A stretch of DNA of 64,000 bases from assembly GCF_029892155.1 (NCBI RefSeq), contig NZ_JARZAG010000028.1, positions 43,159-107,158 on the forward strand, given 5' to 3'. Positions 53,195-64,000 of this stretch are shown here, in pieces (position 1 is the first letter of the stretch; every line of letters starts with the position of its first letter). The notes below the pieces were generated by a model. The model worked only from the letters and a program-made list of their open reading frames with translations, had not been told where the DNA came from and ran no database searches. The position numbers and the translations under genes were made by a program. The stretch comes from Kitasatospora sp. GAS204B (GTDB lineage: Bacteria > Actinomycetota > Actinomycetes > Streptomycetales > Streptomycetaceae).

Positions 53195-53835
53195 CGCGCC
53201 ACCGCCGCCCGCTCCCGGGCCTGGCCCTCGCGGCGCAGCCGGACGGCCTGGCGGACGTAGTCGGCCCCGGTGGCCACGGTCAGCAGCACCGCCAGCACCA
53301 TCAGCACCGCGCGCCCGGTCGCCAGCCAGCCGGTCAGCGGCAGCACGTACATGCCCACCGCGATGCCCTGGACCAGGGTCTTGAGCTTGCCGCCCCGGCT
53401 GGCCGGAATCACGCTGTACCGGATCACCCAGAACCGCAGCAGCGTGATGCCCAGCTCCCGGGCCAGGATCACCGCCGTGATCCACCACGGCAGGTCACCC
53501 AGCGACGAGAGGCCGATCAGCGCGGCGCCCATGATCGCCTTGTCCGCGATCGGGTCGGCGATCTTGCCGAAGTCGGTGACCAGACCCTTGCGGCGGGCGA
53601 TCTCCCCGTCGAACAGGTCGGTGATCATGGCGATCGCGAAGGCCGCCCAGGCCACCGCGCGCCACTTCGGGTTGTGCCCGCCGTCCGCCAGCAGCAGCGC
53701 CACGAAGACCGGCACCAGGGCGAGACGGAGCATGGTCAGCAGGTTCGCGAGGTTCCACAGCGACGGCCCCACCGCCGGCACCGCCCCCGGACGGGCCGGG
53801 CGGGCCGCTGCCGGGCTGCCCGGCCCGCCGGTCAT
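53191..53835 (-). CDS. pgsA: CDP-diacylglycerol-glycerol-3-phosphate phosphatidyltransferase
   Basis: Makes phosphatidylglycerol phosphate, committed step to PG and cardiolipin. It is a 214-residue membrane enzyme. The CDP-alcohol phosphotransferase signature is DLFDGEIARRKGLVTDFGK, followed by IADPIADK, with the expected Asp residues. Several spans are visible (WAAFAIAMITDL, GIAVGMYVLPLTGWLA, VLMVLAVLLTV). A short Pro/Ala-rich N-terminus precedes PSLWNLANLLTMLRL. It overlaps rimO upstream and cinA downstream by 4 nt each. Confidence 0.94.
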   Translation of the reverse strand: MTGGPGSPAAARPARPGAVPAVGPSLWNLANLLTMLRLALVPVFVALLLADGGHNPKWRAVAWAAFAIAMITDLFDGEIARRKGLVTDFGKIADPIADKAIMGAALIGLSSLGDLPWWITAVILARELGITLLRFWVIRYSVIPASRGGKLKTLVQGIAVGMYVLPLTGWLATGRAVLMVLAVLLTVATGADYVRQAVRLRREGQARERAAVAR

Positions 53836-55322
53836 ACCGCGGCCGCCTTACGGACCAGCTCGATCGCCTCGGCGACCAGGTCGACACCCTCGCTGGCCAC
53901 CACGCGGGCCCGGTAGTACTGGCCGACCTCGGCCTCGGGCGCACCGGTGAGCACGGTCAGACCGTCGGTCTCCGGCGCCTGGTGGGCGGCTCTGCCCTCG
54001 ATCAGCAGGTCCTCGTCGTCCTCGTCACCGCCCTCGACCGGGGTGACGGCCTCCACCAGCACCAGCACCTCGCTGCCGATCCGCTGCTCGGCGCGCTGCG
54101 CGGTCAGCTCCTCGGCGAGCCGGGTCAGCTTGGCCAGCCGCTCGGCCACCACGTCCTCGGGGAGCTTGCCCTCGAAGGTGGCGGCCTCGGTGCCGTCCTC
54201 GTCGGAGTAGCCGAAGACGCCGATCGCGTCCAGCCCGGCCTCGGTGATGAACCGTTCCAGCTCGGCGAAGTCCGCCTCGCTCTCGCCGGGGAAGCCGACG
54301 ATGAAGTTGGACCGGGCGCCGGCCTGCGGCGCCTTCTCGCGGATGGTCCTCAGCAGGTCCAGGAACTGCTCGGTGTTGCCGAACCGGCGCATCCGGCGCA
54401 GCACGGCGGGGGCCGAGTGCTGGAAGGAGAGGTCGAAGTACGGGACCACGCCGGCGGTCGAGGTCATCGCCTCGATCAGGCCGGGGCGCATCTCGGCGGG
54501 CTGCAGGTAGCTGACCCGGACCCGCTCGATGCCGGGCACCGCGGCGATCTCGCTCAGCAGCGTCTCCAGCAGGCGGATGTCGCCCAGGTCCTTGCCGTAG
54601 GAGGTGTTGTTCTCGCTGACCAGGACCACCTCGCTGACGCCCTGCTCGGCCAGCCAGACGGCCTCGTTCAGCACGTCCGAGGGCCGGCGGGAGATGAACG
54701 AGCCGCGGAAGGCGGGGATGGCGCAGAACGAGCACCGCCGGTCGCAGCCGGAGGCGAGCTTGATCGAGGCCACCGGGCTGTCGTCCAGCCGCTTGCGCAG
54801 GGTGCGCGGGCCCGAGGCGGGCGCCACGCCCTGCGGCAGGTCCTGCGGGGCGCCGTGGCCCGGCAGCGCGACCTCGGCCGCCGCGGCCTGGCGCTCGACC
54901 GGGGTCAGCGGGAGCAGCTTGCGGCGGTCGCGCGGCAGGTGGGTGGCGTGGTGACCGCCGGAGAGGATGGTCTGCAGGCGGTCGCTGATGTCGGCGTAGT
55001 CGTCGAAGCCGAGCACGCCGTCGGCCTCGGGCAGCGCGTCGGCCAGCTCCTTGCCGTAGCGCTCGGCCATGCAGCCGACCGCGACCACGGCCTGGGTGCG
55101 GCCGTGGCCCTTGAGGTCGTTGGCCTCCAGCAGGGCGTCCACCGAGTCCTTCTTGGCGGCCTCGACGAAGCCACAGGTGTTGACGACGGCGACGTCCGCT
55201 TCGCTCGCGTCGTCGACCAGTTGCCAGCCATCGGCCTCCAGTCGCCCGGCGAGTTCCTCGGAGTCGACCTCGTTGCGGGCGCATCCGAGCGTGACCAGGG
55301 CGACAGTACGGCGTTCAGGCAT
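53832..55322 (-). CDS. rimO: Ribosomal protein S12 methylthiotransferase
   Basis: Radical-SAM enzyme that methylthiolates Asp of ribosomal protein S12, 496 residues. N-terminal cluster cysteines are in TLGCARNEVDSEE, VVNTCGFVEAAK and VAVGCMAERYG. The radical-SAM triad is ASGCDRRCSFCAIPAFRG. A C-terminal TRAM domain follows with an acidic insertion (EGGDEDDEDLL). The RimO-specific SFQHSAPAVLRRMRR distinguishes it from MiaB. It is the first gene of the rimO-pgsA-cinA operon. Confidence 0.95.
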   Translation of the reverse strand: MPERRTVALVTLGCARNEVDSEELAGRLEADGWQLVDDASEADVAVVNTCGFVEAAKKDSVDALLEANDLKGHGRTQAVVAVGCMAERYGKELADALPEADGVLGFDDYADISDRLQTILSGGHHATHLPRDRRKLLPLTPVERQAAAAEVALPGHGAPQDLPQGVAPASGPRTLRKRLDDSPVASIKLASGCDRRCSFCAIPAFRGSFISRRPSDVLNEAVWLAEQGVSEVVLVSENNTSYGKDLGDIRLLETLLSEIAAVPGIERVRVSYLQPAEMRPGLIEAMTSTAGVVPYFDLSFQHSAPAVLRRMRRFGNTEQFLDLLRTIREKAPQAGARSNFIVGFPGESEADFAELERFITEAGLDAIGVFGYSDEDGTEAATFEGKLPEDVVAERLAKLTRLAEELTAQRAEQRIGSEVLVLVEAVTPVEGGDEDDEDLLIEGRAAHQAPETDGLTVLTGAPEAEVGQYYRARVVASEGVDLVAEAIELVRKAAAV

Positions 55323-55334
55323 AGGGCCAAGATT

Positions 55335-55377
55335 AACGCGCGGCCCCCGGTGCCGTTTCCTCCGGAGGCCGCGCGTT
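55335..55377 (-). terminator. Terminator after the RodZ-like gene
   Basis: AACGCGCGGCC (55335-55345) pairs perfectly with GGCCGCGCGTT (55367-55377) in an 11-bp stem, 32 nt past the stop and before the rimO start. Confidence 0.8.
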
Positions 55378-55408
55378 GAAGATCAGGCGCTGTGGGGCGC
55401 CGTCCGGG

Positions 55409-56275
55409 CTAGCCGGCCTGGGGGTCACCGGGGGTGTAGGTGAGGTGCACCACTTGGCCGTCCTTGCCGGCCGGACCCAGGTCCTTGCCGTTGACGTACA
55501 GGTGCACGGCGGCCGCGTTGCCGATCACCAGCTTGATCTGCTTGGGGTCGGTGAAGGTCTGGTCCTGCCCCTGGTCCAGGTTGTTCTGGAAGAGCGACTT
55601 GCCGTCCCCGTCCAGTGCCGAGACCCAGCTGGCGCCGCTGTCGGCGACCAGCTTGACGGTCACCTTGTCGGCCGGGGCGGCGGCGATCGGGGCGACGCTG
55701 GGGGCGGGCGCGGGCGGCTGGGCGGGCGTGTCGCTGGGCGAGGTCGACGCCGAGGCGGAGGCGCTGGGCAGCGGGGAGCTGGCCGCGCCGACGGGCGCCT
55801 TGCCGGCCTTGCCACTGACCAGGTTGAAGCCGATCAACACGACCACCGCGACGATCGCCACCAGCATCGCGGTGGTCCAGGTCGGTCGGCCCCGGTCGGC
55901 CCTGATCCGTTTGGCGTCCAGCGTGGCCACCGGGGCGAGCCGTACCGGCTCGGTGCCGTGGATCTCGTCGTAGCGGGCCAGCAGCGCCTCGCCGTCGGCG
56001 CCGACGGCGCGGGCCAGCGAGCGGATGTGGCCGCGGGCGTAAAAGTCGCCGCCGCAGCGGCTGAAGTCATCCTCCTCGATCGCGTGCACGATCGGGACCC
56101 GGACCCGGGTATCGGTGCTGACCTCATCCACCGTCAGCCCCGCGGCGAGTCGGGCCTCGGCCAGGATCCGGCCGATGGTCGGCGTGTGGTCCTGGCCGGC
56201 CGGACGCGGCTCGGCGGGGCTGGAGGCGTCGGAGGATCGGCGGTTGTCGCGGTGCGAAGACTTGCCGATGGTCAC
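55409..56275 (-). CDS. RodZ-like HTH membrane protein (DUF4115)
   Basis: A ~288-residue protein with RodZ architecture. An N-terminal HTH_25 domain (TIGRILAEARLAAGLTVDEV, then YARGHIRSLARAVG) is followed by a basic stretch and one membrane span (TAMLVAIVAVVVLIGFNLV). A Ser/Pro-rich linker leads to an extracellular beta-rich DUF4115 domain. RodZ links the MreB cytoskeleton to wall synthesis in other bacteria. I use the GTG at 56275; its ribosome-binding site (AAAGG) is far and weak, and the longer frame to 56413 is less likely. It is 150 bp downstream of ftsK on the same strand. Confidence 0.87.
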   Translation of the reverse strand: MTIGKSSHRDNRRSSDASSPAEPRPAGQDHTPTIGRILAEARLAAGLTVDEVSTDTRVRVPIVHAIEEDDFSRCGGDFYARGHIRSLARAVGADGEALLARYDEIHGTEPVRLAPVATLDAKRIRADRGRPTWTTAMLVAIVAVVVLIGFNLVSGKAGKAPVGAASSPLPSASASASTSPSDTPAQPPAPAPSVAPIAAAPADKVTVKLVADSGASWVSALDGDGKSLFQNNLDQGQDQTFTDPKQIKLVIGNAAAVHLYVNGKDLGPAGKDGQVVHLTYTPGDPQAG

Positions 56276-56425
56276 TGGGCGCGCCTTTCGAGCGGAGGCC
56301 ACCTGCTGAGAGAACAGTCTAGGGGTGCGGGTGAATCGTTTCTCAACCTGAGTACGACCGAACGCGTAGCGCCGGTTCCAGGGGTCCCGACGGCCCGGGC
56401 GGGCCGCTGACACCCCCTCAGGCGG

Positions 56426-59185
56426 CTACCCGCGGATGGTCACCAGCACGCCGTCCAACTCGTCCGGTTTGACCAGGACGTCCCGCGCCTTGGACCCCTC
56501 GCTGGGGCCCACGATGCCGCGCGACTCCATCAGGTCCATCAGCCGCCCGGCCTTGGCGAAGCCCACCCGCAGCTTGCGCTGGAGCATCGAGGTCGATCCG
56601 AACTGGGTGGAGACCACCAGCTCGGCCGCCTGGATCAACAGGTCCAGGTCGTCGCCGATCTCCTCGTCGATCTCCTTCTTGGGCCCGGCGCCGACCGTGA
56701 CGTCGTCGCGGTAGCTGGCGGTCAGCTGGTCCTTGCAGTGCTGCACCACGGCCGCGATCTCGGCCTCGGTGACGAAGGCGCCCTGCATCCGGACCGGCTT
56801 GCTCGCGCCCATCGGCAGGAAGAGCGCGTCACCCTTGCCGATCAGCTTCTCGGCGCCCGGCTGGTCCAGGATGACCCGGGAGTCGGCCATCGCCGAGGTG
56901 GCGAAGGCCAGCCGGGACGGCACGTTGGCCTTGATCAGGCCGGTCACCACGTCCACCGAGGGCCGCTGGGTGGCGAGCACCAGGTGGATGCCGGCCGCGC
57001 GGGCCAGCTGGGTGATCCGGACCACCGAGTCCTCGACGTCGCGCGGTGCGACCATCATCAGGTCGGCCAGCTCGTCGACGATCACCAGCAGGTACGGGTA
57101 CGGCGTCAGCTCCCGCTCGCTGCCCAGCGGCGGGGTCACCTTGCCGGCCTTGACCGCGGCGTTGAAGTCGTCCACGTGCCGGAAGCCGTAGGCGGCCAGG
57201 TCGTCGTAGCGCAGGTCCATCTCGCGGACCACCCACTGCAGCGCCTCGGCCGCCTTCTTCGGGTTGGTGATGATCGGCGTGATCAGGTGCGGGATGCCCT
57301 CGTAGGCGGTCAGCTCGACCCGCTTGGGGTCGACCAGGACCATCCGGACCTCGTCCGGGGTGGCCCGGGCCAGGATCGAGGTGATCAGGCAGTTGATGCA
57401 GGAGGACTTGCCCGCGCCGGTGGCGCCCGCGACCAGGATGTGCGGCATCTTGGCGAGGTTGGCGAGCACCGTGTGGCCCTCGACGTCCTTGCCCATGCCG
57501 ACCACCATCGGATGGGTGTCCTCGGCGGCGCTGCGCGAGCGCAGCAGGTCGCCGAGGTTGACCATCTCGCGGTCGCCGTTGGGGATCTCGATGCCGACGG
57601 CGGACTTGCCGGGGATCGGGCTGATGATCCGCACGTCCGCGCTGGCCACCGCATAGGCGATGTTCTTGGCCAGCGCGGTGATCCGCTCGACCTTGACGGC
57701 CGGGCCGAGCTCGACCTCGTACCGGGTGACCGTCGGGCCGCGGGTGAAGCCGGTGACCTTCGCGTCCACCTTGAACTCCGCGAAGGTGGAGGTGAGCTGG
57801 GCGACCACCTGGTCGTTGAGCGCGCTGCGGGTCTTGCCCGGGCCGCCGCGCTCCAGCAGGTCCAGCGGGGGCAGCGCGTACTCGGCGCCGCCGAGCAGTT
57901 GGAGCTGTTCCATCCGGGCCGGCGCGGGGGTGTGCTCGGGGGGCGCGGCGGATCCGCCGGCCCCCGCGGTACGGGCCGGCGGGACGACCGACTCCTCCGG
58001 CTGGGCGGTGCGGTCCTGCACCTGGTGCATGATGCTGGCCACCGCGGGCGAGGCGGGCACGCCGTGCAGCAGCGCGCCGTCCAGGTCGGCGGCCACGCCG
58101 GCGGCGATGTCGCGGGTCTGGAACGGGTCCTTGACGAACATGTCGGGGACGGCGGGCGCCAGCTCCGGCTCGTCCACCTGCTTGCGCCGCCCGCGCCGAC
58201 GGCGGCGGGCGGCGATCTCGTCGCCGGGGTCCTCCTCGACGGTGTAGGGCAGCGCGTCCGGGTCGGCGTCCTCCGGCGGCTCGGTGGACAGCTCGCGGTC
58301 GCCGGTGGCGTACGGCTCGCCGTACTCGTCCAGGCCGTCCAGTTCGTCCGCCATCGAGGGCTCCAGCACGCCCAGGCGCTCGCCGAGCAGCCGCAGCCGC
58401 TCGGGGATCTTGTTGACCGGGGTGGCGGTGACCACCAGCAGGCCGAAGAAGGCCAGCAACAGCAGGAGTGGCACGGCCAGCGGCGGCCCGGCGGCGGCCA
58501 GCATCGGCGTGGAGGCGGCCCAGCCGAGGATGCCGCCCGCCTGCCGGATCCGGGTCGCCCCGCTCTGCATCCCGGGGGCGCCGCAGCCGATGTGGACCAG
58601 GCCGAGCACGCCGAGCACCAGGGTGCTCAGGCCGATCGCGATCCGTCCGTCGGCTTCCGGCAGGCCCGGGTGACGCATCAGCCGGATCGCCAGCCCCGCC
58701 AGCAGCAGCGGGACCAGCACCGCGAGGCGGCCGAACAGGCCGCTGACCACGTTGGTGGCGGCGTCGCCCAGCCAGCCCTGCGGGCTGAACCAGGTGCCGG
58801 CGGCGGTGACCAGGGCGAGCGCCAGCAGCAGCAGCGCCACGCCGTCCTTGCGGTGCGCCGGGTGCAGACCCTTGGCGCCGTCGCCGAAACCGCGGAAGAG
58901 CGCGCCGACGCTGTGGGCCAGGCCCAACCAGCAGGCACGCACCGCGCGGAACAGGATCGGCTGCCGGGACCTGGGCCTGGGGGCCGGAGCCACCGGTGCG
59001 GCGGCGGCCGCCTTCTTCGCCGGAGCCTTGCGCGCGGCGGCCTTGGACGGTGGCTTGGCGGGCCCGCTCCTGGCGGGCGGCTTGGCCGCCGCCTTGCGCG
59101 CCGTGGCCTTCTTCGCCGGGGCGGCCTTCTTCGCCGGTCCCGGACTCGAGTTGCGTGCCGTGCTGCCGGGCGTCCGTGAGGCCAT
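56426..59185 (-). CDS. ftsK: DNA translocase FtsK/SpoIIIE
   Basis: Septal DNA pump that moves chromosomes into spore compartments, 919 residues. An Ala/Lys/Pro-rich N-terminus (many AAKKA-like repeats) is followed by four or five membrane spans between about 115 and 260. A Pro-rich, acidic linker leads to the motor: Walker A VAGATGAGKSS, Walker B LLVIVDELADLMM, and RITQLARAAGIHLVLATQRP. The C-terminal gamma winged-helix domain (LRVGFAKAGRLMDLMESRGI) would read KOPS-like sites. It lies between the RodZ-like gene and osaB, the usual streptomycete order. Confidence 0.96.
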   Translation of the reverse strand: MASRTPGSTARNSSPGPAKKAAPAKKATARKAAAKPPARSGPAKPPSKAAARKAPAKKAAAAAPVAPAPRPRSRQPILFRAVRACWLGLAHSVGALFRGFGDGAKGLHPAHRKDGVALLLLALALVTAAGTWFSPQGWLGDAATNVVSGLFGRLAVLVPLLLAGLAIRLMRHPGLPEADGRIAIGLSTLVLGVLGLVHIGCGAPGMQSGATRIRQAGGILGWAASTPMLAAAGPPLAVPLLLLLAFFGLLVVTATPVNKIPERLRLLGERLGVLEPSMADELDGLDEYGEPYATGDRELSTEPPEDADPDALPYTVEEDPGDEIAARRRRRGRRKQVDEPELAPAVPDMFVKDPFQTRDIAAGVAADLDGALLHGVPASPAVASIMHQVQDRTAQPEESVVPPARTAGAGGSAAPPEHTPAPARMEQLQLLGGAEYALPPLDLLERGGPGKTRSALNDQVVAQLTSTFAEFKVDAKVTGFTRGPTVTRYEVELGPAVKVERITALAKNIAYAVASADVRIISPIPGKSAVGIEIPNGDREMVNLGDLLRSRSAAEDTHPMVVGMGKDVEGHTVLANLAKMPHILVAGATGAGKSSCINCLITSILARATPDEVRMVLVDPKRVELTAYEGIPHLITPIITNPKKAAEALQWVVREMDLRYDDLAAYGFRHVDDFNAAVKAGKVTPPLGSERELTPYPYLLVIVDELADLMMVAPRDVEDSVVRITQLARAAGIHLVLATQRPSVDVVTGLIKANVPSRLAFATSAMADSRVILDQPGAEKLIGKGDALFLPMGASKPVRMQGAFVTEAEIAAVVQHCKDQLTASYRDDVTVGAGPKKEIDEEIGDDLDLLIQAAELVVSTQFGSTSMLQRKLRVGFAKAGRLMDLMESRGIVGPSEGSKARDVLVKPDELDGVLVTIRG

Positions 59186-59303
59186 GGCACCAGAGCCTAC
59201 CGGCGGCCCTGAGCCGTGGACACATGACCGACCGTCATGCCCCTGGCGTGTCGCCGAGGCGGGTCGACACGCCGTCAGCCGGCCGCCGGTTCACCCGGGT
59301 GGC

Positions 59304-59960
59304 TCAGGCGTGGTCGGCGCCCGGCCGCAGCGCCTCCAGCGCGGCCCGCAGGCCGACCAGCTTGCGCTCCAGGTGAGCGGCGGCGGCCGCCGCCCCGGTC
59401 TCGGGCGAGTCGCCCAGCTGCTTGGTCAGCGCCTCGGCCTGCTCCTCCACCGAGGCGAGCCGCGCGGAGAGCTCGGCCAGCAGCGGCTCCGCCGAATCCC
59501 CGCCCTGGCGGTCGCCGTCCTGGCGACCGTCGTCCAACTGCAGCCGCAACAGCGCCGCCTGCTCCTTGAGCTGGCAGTTCTTCGCGTAGAGGTCGACGAA
59601 GACGGAGACCTTGGCGCGCAGCACCCAGGGGTCGAACGGCTTGGAGATGTAGTCCACCGCGCCGGCCGCGTACCCGCGGAAGGTGTGGTGCGGACCGTGG
59701 TTGATCGCGGTCAGGAAGATGATCGGGATGTCTCTGGTCCGCTCGCGGCGCTTGATGTGCGCCGCCGTCTCGAAGCCGTCCATGCCCGGCATCTGGACGT
59801 CCAGCAGGATCACCGCGAAGTCGTCGGTGAGCAGCGCCTTGAGCGCCTCCTCGCCCGAGGCAGCACGGACCAGCGTCTGGTCCAGCGCCGAGAGGATGGC
59901 CTCCAGCGCCAGCAGGTTCTCCGGTCGATCGTCGACCAGGAGGATCTTCGCCTTCTGCAC
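59304..59960 (-). CDS. osaB: OsaB-like response regulator with coiled coil
   Basis: Receiver protein of 218 residues without a DNA-binding domain. The GTG at 59960 has GGAGGG 9 nt upstream. The receiver has ILLVDDRPENLLALEAIL, phospho-acceptor Asp54 (VILLDVQMPGMDG), TAI and KPFDPWVLRAKV. After it comes a long helical segment (YAKNCQLKEQAALLRLQLDD, then SARLASVEEQAEALTKQL) that should form a coiled coil. In S. coelicolor the osaB product is needed for growth and development under osmotic stress. Here it sits between ftsK and its presumed partner kinase gene, 263 bp after that gene's stop. Confidence 0.9.
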   Translation of the reverse strand: MQKAKILLVDDRPENLLALEAILSALDQTLVRAASGEEALKALLTDDFAVILLDVQMPGMDGFETAAHIKRRERTRDIPIIFLTAINHGPHHTFRGYAAGAVDYISKPFDPWVLRAKVSVFVDLYAKNCQLKEQAALLRLQLDDGRQDGDRQGGDSAEPLLAELSARLASVEEQAEALTKQLGDSPETGAAAAAAHLERKLVGLRAALEALRPGADHA

Positions 59961-60223
59961 TACGACCCGCCCTCCTGCCGGATAGCCCAGTGGTTTCCCG
60001 CGTGCCGGCACCCGTGTACCGCCTGCCACCGACCCGGTCATGCTAGCCGCACCCCCAAGCCCTGCCCTATCGGATGGTCACAACAGGCTGATCACACACC
60101 TGTCGCCCTGATGTCCCCGGCACGCGGGCCTGCGTACCGTCGCCATCCGGTTACTGTTCGCAACGATGAGTGACCCTAGCGGGTTCCCGGTCCGGCTCGC
60201 CAGTAAACGCCGATGTCCGCGTG

Positions 60224-64000
<3,777 letters not shown>

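Overview
The window is chromosomal DNA from a high-GC actinobacterium of the family Streptomycetaceae (Streptomyces, Kitasatospora or a close relative). The evidence is very high GC with strong third-position GC bias, frequent GTG starts, many 4-base start/stop overlaps, a conservon with P450 genes, a class II NrdJ with its NrdR, ClgR, OsaA/OsaB-type regulators, and TTA leucine codons so rare that only two were found. I place 48 protein genes, two of them cut by the window ends. I saw no tRNA, rRNA, CRISPR array, insertion sequence or phage gene. The layout resembles a conserved core stretch of Streptomyces chromosomes running from recQ/rnhB through nrdRJ-lexA, hflX, dapF, miaA, miaB, recA and ftsK to osaAB. 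Species-variable cassettes sit inside it. Region 1 (1-12.5 kb): the end of a RecQ helicase, two conserved proteins of unknown role facing a shared terminator, and RNase HII. These are followed by a sugar-type ABC importer (lipoprotein plus two permeases, no ATPase) and a six-gene conservon cvnA-B-C-D-CYP154-CYP157 in which each start overlaps the previous stop. Region 2 (12.6-20 kb): nrdR-nrdJ, with a tandem NrdR operator and a hairpin leader, is divergent from lexA, which has its own SOS box. A DinG-type helicase follows. Region 3 (20-27 kb): a four-gene siderophore operon (IucA-like, acetyltransferase, lysine/ornithine N-hydroxylase, IucC-like), with a TTA codon in its last gene, diverges from a lipid-anchored serine protease. 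Region 4 (27-38 kb): HflX GTPase, a RelA/SpoT homologue, DapF, a membrane protein, MiaA, a small antitoxin-like protein, an extreme poly-G/poly-C tract, a LigB-like protein and MiaB. Region 5 (37-47 kb): a TAXI-type binding protein faces a two-component system, then a flavin monooxygenase, recX-recA with an SOS box, a DUF3046 protein and a membrane-anchored subtilase. Region 6 (47-64 kb): an Lhr-type giant helicase, a small TTA-containing membrane protein, clgR, then rimO-pgsA-cinA as an overlapping operon, a RodZ-like protein, FtsK, and the osmotic-adaptation pair OsaB/OsaA. OsaA has at least six tandem HAMP units and runs off the right edge. Themes that tie the window together are DNA repair and SOS control (recQ, lexA, dinG, recX-recA, lhr, cinA), nucleotide supply (nrdRJ, rnhB), tRNA and ribosome modification (miaA, miaB, rimO), stress signalling (RSH, ClgR, OsaAB, conservon) and iron or sugar uptake. 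No wholly new system is obvious. The points that best repay a closer look are the EXXR-less P450 in the conservon, the TAXI protein paired with a two-component system, the TTA codons, the nrdR-nrdJ hairpin, the G/C homopolymer island and the nearly identical HAMP repeats of OsaA.
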